Part shown: positions 5,785-9,468 of the stretch, piece by piece
Position numbering within the stretch: the first letter of the stretch is position 1
How the letters are laid out: every line of letters starts with the position of its first letter
NCBI RefSeq assembly: GCF_938039245.1
Contig: NZ_CALHVN010000053.1
Location: forward strand, 1-9,468
Source: an uncultured Campylobacter sp.
GTDB taxonomy: Bacteria > Campylobacterota > Campylobacteria > Campylobacterales > Campylobacteraceae
Direction: 5' to 3'
Length of the DNA stretch: 9,468 nucleotides
Notes under the pieces: model-generated
What the model saw: the letters and a program-made list of their open reading frames with translations, nothing else
What the model was told of the DNA's origin: nothing
Database searches by the model: none
Made by a program: the position numbers and the translations under genes

Positions 5785-8700
5785 TGCCAAAAAGAACCGA
5801 CATCAATACTATTTTACTCATCGGCAGCGGCCCTATCGTCATCGGGCAAGCGTGCGAATTTGACTACAGCGGCACGCAAGCGGCAAAGACGCTAAAGCAG
5901 CTAGGCTACCGCGTCGTACTCATTAACTCAAATCCCGCCACCATCATGACGGATCCTGATTTCGCCGATGCGACCTACGTCGAGCCGATAACCAAAGAGA
6001 GCATCAAGCGCATCATAGATAAAGAAAAAGTCGACGCCATACTGCCTACGATGGGCGGTCAGGTCGCGCTAAACGTCGCGATGCAGCTATATGAGGCGGA
6101 TATGCTGGACGGCGTCAAATTTCTAGGCGCGAATCCGCAAGCCATCAAAAAGGGCGAGGATAGGCAGGAGTTTAAAAAGGCGATGCAAAAGATCGGCATG
6201 GACTTGCCGCAAAGCCAGTACGCCTACGACATGGACGAGGCATTAGCCGCAGCCGCAAACATCGGCTTTCCGCTCATCATCCGCGCTAGCTATACGCTAG
6301 GCGGCGCCGGTAGCGGCGTGGCGTATAATATCGACGAATTTAAAGAACTAGCCCAAACCGGCCTAGACGCCAGCCCGATACGAGAAATTTTGGTCGAGGA
6401 GAGCTTGCTGGGCTGGAAAGAGTACGAGATGGAGGTCATCCGCGACCGCAACGACAACTGCATCATCGTCTGCTCGATCGAAAACTTCGATCCGATGGGC
6501 GTGCACACGGGTGACAGTATCACGGTTGCGCCCGCTCTTACGCTAACGGATAAAGAGTATCAGGCGATGCGCGACGCGAGTTTTAAAATTTTACGCGAGA
6601 TCGGCGTGGATACGGGCGGTAGCAACGTGCAGTTTGCTATAAATCCAAAAACCGGCCGCATGATCGTGATCGAGATGAACCCGCGCGTTAGCCGTAGCTC
6701 TGCGCTCGCCTCAAAGGCTACGGGCTACCCGATCGCCAAGGTCGCGACGCTGCTAGCCGTGGGCTTTAGCCTGGATGAAATCAAAAACGACATCACGGGC
6801 ACGCCCGCTAGCTTTGAGCCCGTCATCGACTACATCGTGACTAAGATCCCGCGCTTTACGTTTGAGAAATTTCCGGGCGCGAACCCGTATCTAGGCACCG
6901 CGATGAAGAGCGTGGGCGAGGTTATGGCGATCGGCAGGACGTTTAAGGAAAGTATCCAAAAGGCGCTTTGCTCTATGGAAAAGGATTATTACGGATTTAA
7001 CTTCGTAAATTTGGAGAAAAACGCGCTAATTTACGGCCTTAGAAATGCGAACGAAAGCCGCATTTTATACGTCGCGCAGGCGTTTCGCGACGGGCTTAGC
7101 GTGGCCGAAGTGCACGAGATGAGCAAGATCGATCCGTGGTTTTTGGATCAAATTTGGCAGATAGTTAAATTTGAAGAGCGCATCGATATGGACATCCTAA
7201 ACGACGAGCCGCTACTTCGCGAAGCTAAAACGATGGGCTTTTCGGACAAGATGATCGCGCATCTGATAAATTTAAAAGACAACCTCGACCTAGGTCAAAA
7301 CGATATTTATTTCGCGCGCGAGAAAATGGGTATCTACCTCGAATACAACGAAGTCGATACCTGCGCGGGCGAGTTTAAGGCGCTCACGCCGTATCTTTAC
7401 TCGACGACGAATATCACGAAACTACCGCATCTTTCGTCAAATTTTACGGAGTCAAATTTAAACGCAAATTCGGCGCAAAAAGAGAAAAAAGTGATGATCA
7501 TCGGCGGCGGTCCAAACCGCATAGGCCAGGGCATAGAGTTTGACTACTGCTGCGTGCACGCCAGCTACGCGCTACGCGATATGGGCATCAAAACCATAAT
7601 GTACAACTGCAACCCCGAAACCGTCAGCACCGACTACGACACGAGCGATATTTTGTATTTTGAGCCGATCGATTTCGAGCATGTTAGAGCCGTGATCGAG
7701 CATGAGAACCCGGACGGCGTGATAGTGCATTTTGGCGGTCAGACGCCGCTAAAATTCGCCAAACGCCTAAGCATAGCGGGTGCGAAAATCATCGGCACCA
7801 GCGCGCGCACGATCGACGTCGCCGAAGACCGCAAGAAATTTAGCGAATTTATCTCTAAAATAGGCGTCAAACAGCCGAGAAACGACACTGCTACGAGCGA
7901 AAAAGAGGCGCTAGAAAAGGCCGCAGCTATCGGCTATCCGGTGCTCGTGCGCCCTAGCTACGTGCTAGGCGGCCGCGCGATGAGACGAGTGCATAGCGAT
8001 GAGGAGCTACGCTTATATATGAGCGAGGCGGTCAAGGTTAGCAACCACTCGCCAGTACTAATCGATAAATTTTTACAAGACGCCGTAGAGCTTGACGTAG
8101 ACGCGATCAGCGACGGTAAGGACGTCTATATCGGCGCCGTGATGCAGCACATCGAGGAGGCGGGCATCCACAGCGGCGACAGCGCGTGCATACTACCTCC
8201 ACTAAATTTGACCCCGCAGATGATCGAAAAGGTAGAAAACCAAACCCGCGACATCGCGCTAAATTTAGGCGTAGTGGGGCTAATGAATATCCAGTTTGCC
8301 ATATACGAGAATGAACTTTTCATGATCGAGGTAAACCCGCGTGCTAGCCGCACCGTGCCGTTTGTTAGCAAGGCCACCGGCGTGCCGATGGCAAAGGTCG
8401 CTACGCGCGTGATGTGGCAAGGAAATTTGCGCGAGGCGCTTAAATTTTACGATAACTACGGCGCAGTTTACGAGGAGCGCGGCATACTAAGGCCTCGCGT
8501 GAAAAATCACGTCTGCGTCAAAGAAGCGGTCTTTCCGTTTAACAAGCTTTCTGGCGCCGATTTGATACTGGGTCCTGAGATGAAAAGTACGGGCGAGGTC
8601 ATGGGTATATCTGTGGGCTTTGCCAAGAGCTTTGCTAAAAGTCAGATCGCCGCGAGCAACTCGCTGCCTACAAGCGGGCTAGTATTTTTGACTCTTGCCG

Positions 8701-9077
8701 ACGCGGACAAAAAATACGCCGCAAATTTGGCGAGCGAGCTCATAAGTCTAGGCTTTAAAATCATCGCCACGGGCGGAACGTATAAAATTTTAGAGGGCGC
8801 AGGCGTAGAGAGCGAGTTCGTCTACAAAATCAGCGAAGGTCGCCCAAACGTCGAGGATAGGCTCAAAAACGGCGATATCGCACTTGTTATCAACACCAGC
8901 GACAGCAAGTCAAACAGCGAAGACGGCAAGAAAATCAGACAAAACATCATGCGATTTAAGATTCCGTATTTCACGACGATGTCGGCGGCTCTAGCGGCGG
9001 CTAAATCGCTAAAAAGCGTGCAGGACGGCAGCGCGCTGGAAGTAAGAAGCCTGCAGGAGTATCTGGGCGGCGAGTAA
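5784..9077 (+). CDS. carB: Carbamoyl-phosphate synthase large subunit CarB
   Basis: CarB makes carbamoyl phosphate from bicarbonate, ammonia and two ATP for the arginine and pyrimidine pathways; the ammonia comes from the CarA glutaminase, not encoded here. The 1097 residues form two homologous ATP-grasp halves. In the first, Arg127, Arg167, Gln283, Glu297 and Asn299 match the E. coli ATP-site residues; in the second (from about 570), Arg683, Arg723, Gln837, Glu849 and Asn851 do. A linker at about 545-569 is roughly a dozen residues longer than I recall for E. coli. The C-terminal MGS-like allosteric domain (about 963-1075) keeps Lys976, Thr996, Thr999, Lys1015, Asn1037 and Thr1064, with Ser1039 where E. 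coli has Thr1017, so UMP and ornithine control is plausible. AAAGGAAGA (5772-5780) is a strong ribosome site. Confidence 0.97.
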   Translation: MPKRTDINTILLIGSGPIVIGQACEFDYSGTQAAKTLKQLGYRVVLINSNPATIMTDPDFADATYVEPITKESIKRIIDKEKVDAILPTMGGQVALNVAMQLYEADMLDGVKFLGANPQAIKKGEDRQEFKKAMQKIGMDLPQSQYAYDMDEALAAAANIGFPLIIRASYTLGGAGSGVAYNIDEFKELAQTGLDASPIREILVEESLLGWKEYEMEVIRDRNDNCIIVCSIENFDPMGVHTGDSITVAPALTLTDKEYQAMRDASFKILREIGVDTGGSNVQFAINPKTGRMIVIEMNPRVSRSSALASKATGYPIAKVATLLAVGFSLDEIKNDITGTPASFEPVIDYIVTKIPRFTFEKFPGANPYLGTAMKSVGEVMAIGRTFKESIQKALCSMEKDYYGFNFVNLEKNALIYGLRNANESRILYVAQAFRDGLSVAEVHEMSKIDPWFLDQIWQIVKFEERIDMDILNDEPLLREAKTMGFSDKMIAHLINLKDNLDLGQNDIYFAREKMGIYLEYNEVDTCAGEFKALTPYLYSTTNITKLPHLSSNFTESNLNANSAQKEKKVMIIGGGPNRIGQGIEFDYCCVHASYALRDMGIKTIMYNCNPETVSTDYDTSDILYFEPIDFEHVRAVIEHENPDGVIVHFGGQTPLKFAKRLSIAGAKIIGTSARTIDVAEDRKKFSEFISKIGVKQPRNDTATSEKEALEKAAAIGYPVLVRPSYVLGGRAMRRVHSDEELRLYMSEAVKVSNHSPVLIDKFLQDAVELDVDAISDGKDVYIGAVMQHIEEAGIHSGDSACILPPLNLTPQMIEKVENQTRDIALNLGVVGLMNIQFAIYENELFMIEVNPRASRTVPFVSKATGVPMAKVATRVMWQGNLREALKFYDNYGAVYEERGILRPRVKNHVCVKEAVFPFNKLSGADLILGPEMKSTGEVMGISVGFAKSFAKSQIAASNSLPTSGLVFLTLADADKKYAANLASELISLGFKIIATGGTYKILEGAGVESEFVYKISEGRPNVEDRLKNGDIALVINTSDSKSNSEDGKKIRQNIMRFKIPYFTTMSAALAAAKSLKSVQDGSALEVRSLQEYLGGE

Positions 9078-9081
9078 GCGT

Positions 9082-9127
9082 GTGCCGGCAAATTTAAATA
9101 TCAAATTTGCCCTCGCACCCGGTTTTT
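9082..9127 (+). terminator. Intrinsic terminator after carB
   Basis: GGCAAATTT (9087-9095) and AAATTTGCC (9103-9111) form a perfect nine-base stem with a seven-base loop. GTGC (9082-9085) pairs with GCAC (9115-9118) across a small internal loop. Four bases later comes TTTTT (9123-9127). It starts five bases after the carB stop and most likely ends the fabZ-carB transcript. Its stem is built from two AAATTT copies. Confidence 0.65.
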
Positions 9128-9228
9128 GCGTTAAATAAAAGCTTAAATTTAGCTCTCTAATTTCACGGCTGGAATTTATTTAGATGAGATTAAATTTTAC
9201 TTCTAGCGTTTTGGGCGATGCGAAATAG

Positions 9229-9234
9229 TAAAAT
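9229..9234 (+). promoter_or_regulatory. Candidate -10 box for the GyrI-like gene
   Basis: TAAAAT lies 34 bases before the start codon at 9269 and after the carB terminator, so the gene should be transcribed separately. The context TAGTAAAAT is shared with the box at 151-159. No convincing -35 is visible, and the AT-rich surroundings offer alternatives, so this is tentative. Confidence 0.3.
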
Positions 9235-9256
9235 TTCAGCTAAATTTTATCCAGCA

Positions 9257-9263
9257 AAAGGAG
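9257..9263 (+). promoter_or_regulatory. Strong ribosome binding site
   Basis: AAAGGAG ends five bases before ATG 9269 and is the best match to the anti-Shine-Dalgarno sequence in the window. It supports this start for the truncated gene at the right edge. Confidence 0.75.
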
Positions 9264-9268
9264 CAAAA

Positions 9269-9468
9269 ATGTTTGATTTTAAAAAAGAGTTTAAGCAGCT
9301 TTATGCGCCAAAGCAGACGCCGCAAATTTTAACCGTCCCGCCCGCAAATTTCGTTTGTATCCGCGGCAAGGGCGATCCAAATGAGCCGGGCAGTGCGTAT
9401 CAGCGTGCGATAGAGGTGCTTTACGCCGTGAGTTACGCGCTAAAAATGAGCTACAAAACCGATTATAA
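9269..9468 (+). CDS. GyrI-like effector-binding domain protein, N-terminal part
   Basis: Only the first 66 codons are present; the frame is still open when the window ends. The product begins MFDFKKEFKQLYAPKQTPQI and continues with VPPANFVCIRGKGDPNEPGS (23-42) and YQRAIEVLYAVSYALKMS (44-61). I recognise this as the start of the stand-alone GyrI-like small-molecule-binding family: the pattern K-E-x-K-x-L-Y near the start, the GKGDPN turn, and the A-I-x-x-L-Y-x-x-S-Y helix. Members bind small hydrophobic or cationic ligands in a two-fold SHS2-type fold; some are fused to AraC or MerR regulators, but no DNA-binding domain precedes this one. Its natural ligand cannot be read from the sequence. 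It has its own ribosome site and probably its own promoter, so it is likely independent of the carB operon. Confidence 0.75.
   Translation, partial: MFDFKKEFKQLYAPKQTPQILTVPPANFVCIRGKGDPNEPGSAYQRAIEVLYAVSYALKMSYKTDY

Noticed and set aside
1..9468. A CRISPR array, insertion sequence, phage or defence system
   Set aside because: No spaced direct repeats, transposase, integrase or defence-type domains were seen; the genes are core housekeeping functions in a conserved order.

Overview
The window looks like ordinary chromosomal core DNA from a Campylobacter (Campylobacterota). Its composition is closer to half G+C than the very AT-rich C. jejuni, so a species such as C. showae, C. rectus, C. curvus or a relative is likely; this is inferred from protein style, gene order and base composition, not from a database match. 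Every protein gene lies on the + strand. The order fabZ-lpxA-clpX-mreB-mreC-carB agrees with the Campylobacter order I recall, and queH lies just upstream.

Layout. Bases 1-296 hold no convincing gene. They contain three hairpin-forming segments and two promoter-like boxes. Next is queH (297-1373), which makes the last step of queuosine synthesis. A 136-base gap follows, with a hairpin and a promoter-like box. Then six genes run with gaps of at most 10 bases or with overlaps: fabZ and lpxA (fatty acid and lipid A synthesis), clpX (ATP-dependent unfoldase for ClpP), mreB and mreC (cell shape), and carB (carbamoyl phosphate for arginine and pyrimidines). Spacings are +10, -1, +8, -11 and -1, which points to one operon with translational coupling. 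A good intrinsic terminator follows carB. A promoter-like box and a strong ribosome binding site then lead into a GyrI-like effector-binding protein, cut by the right edge of the window.

How the genes fit together: fabZ and lpxA share the acyl-ACP/lipid A branch point, and mreBC organises wall synthesis, so most of the operon serves envelope growth. clpX and carB are housekeeping partners in quality control and nucleotide/arginine supply. No mreD sits behind mreC, and no carA is present.

I see no unknown multi-gene system here. The most interesting signal is not a gene. The palindromic hexamer AAATTT occurs about 60 times by my eye count, where base composition alone predicts roughly two. 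It occurs in all three reading phases inside genes, appears to influence codon choice, and supplies paired arms for four hairpins in the non-coding DNA. AAATTT is one form of RAATTY, the site whose methylation is reported to mark DNA for uptake in C. jejuni transformation, which gives a testable explanation.
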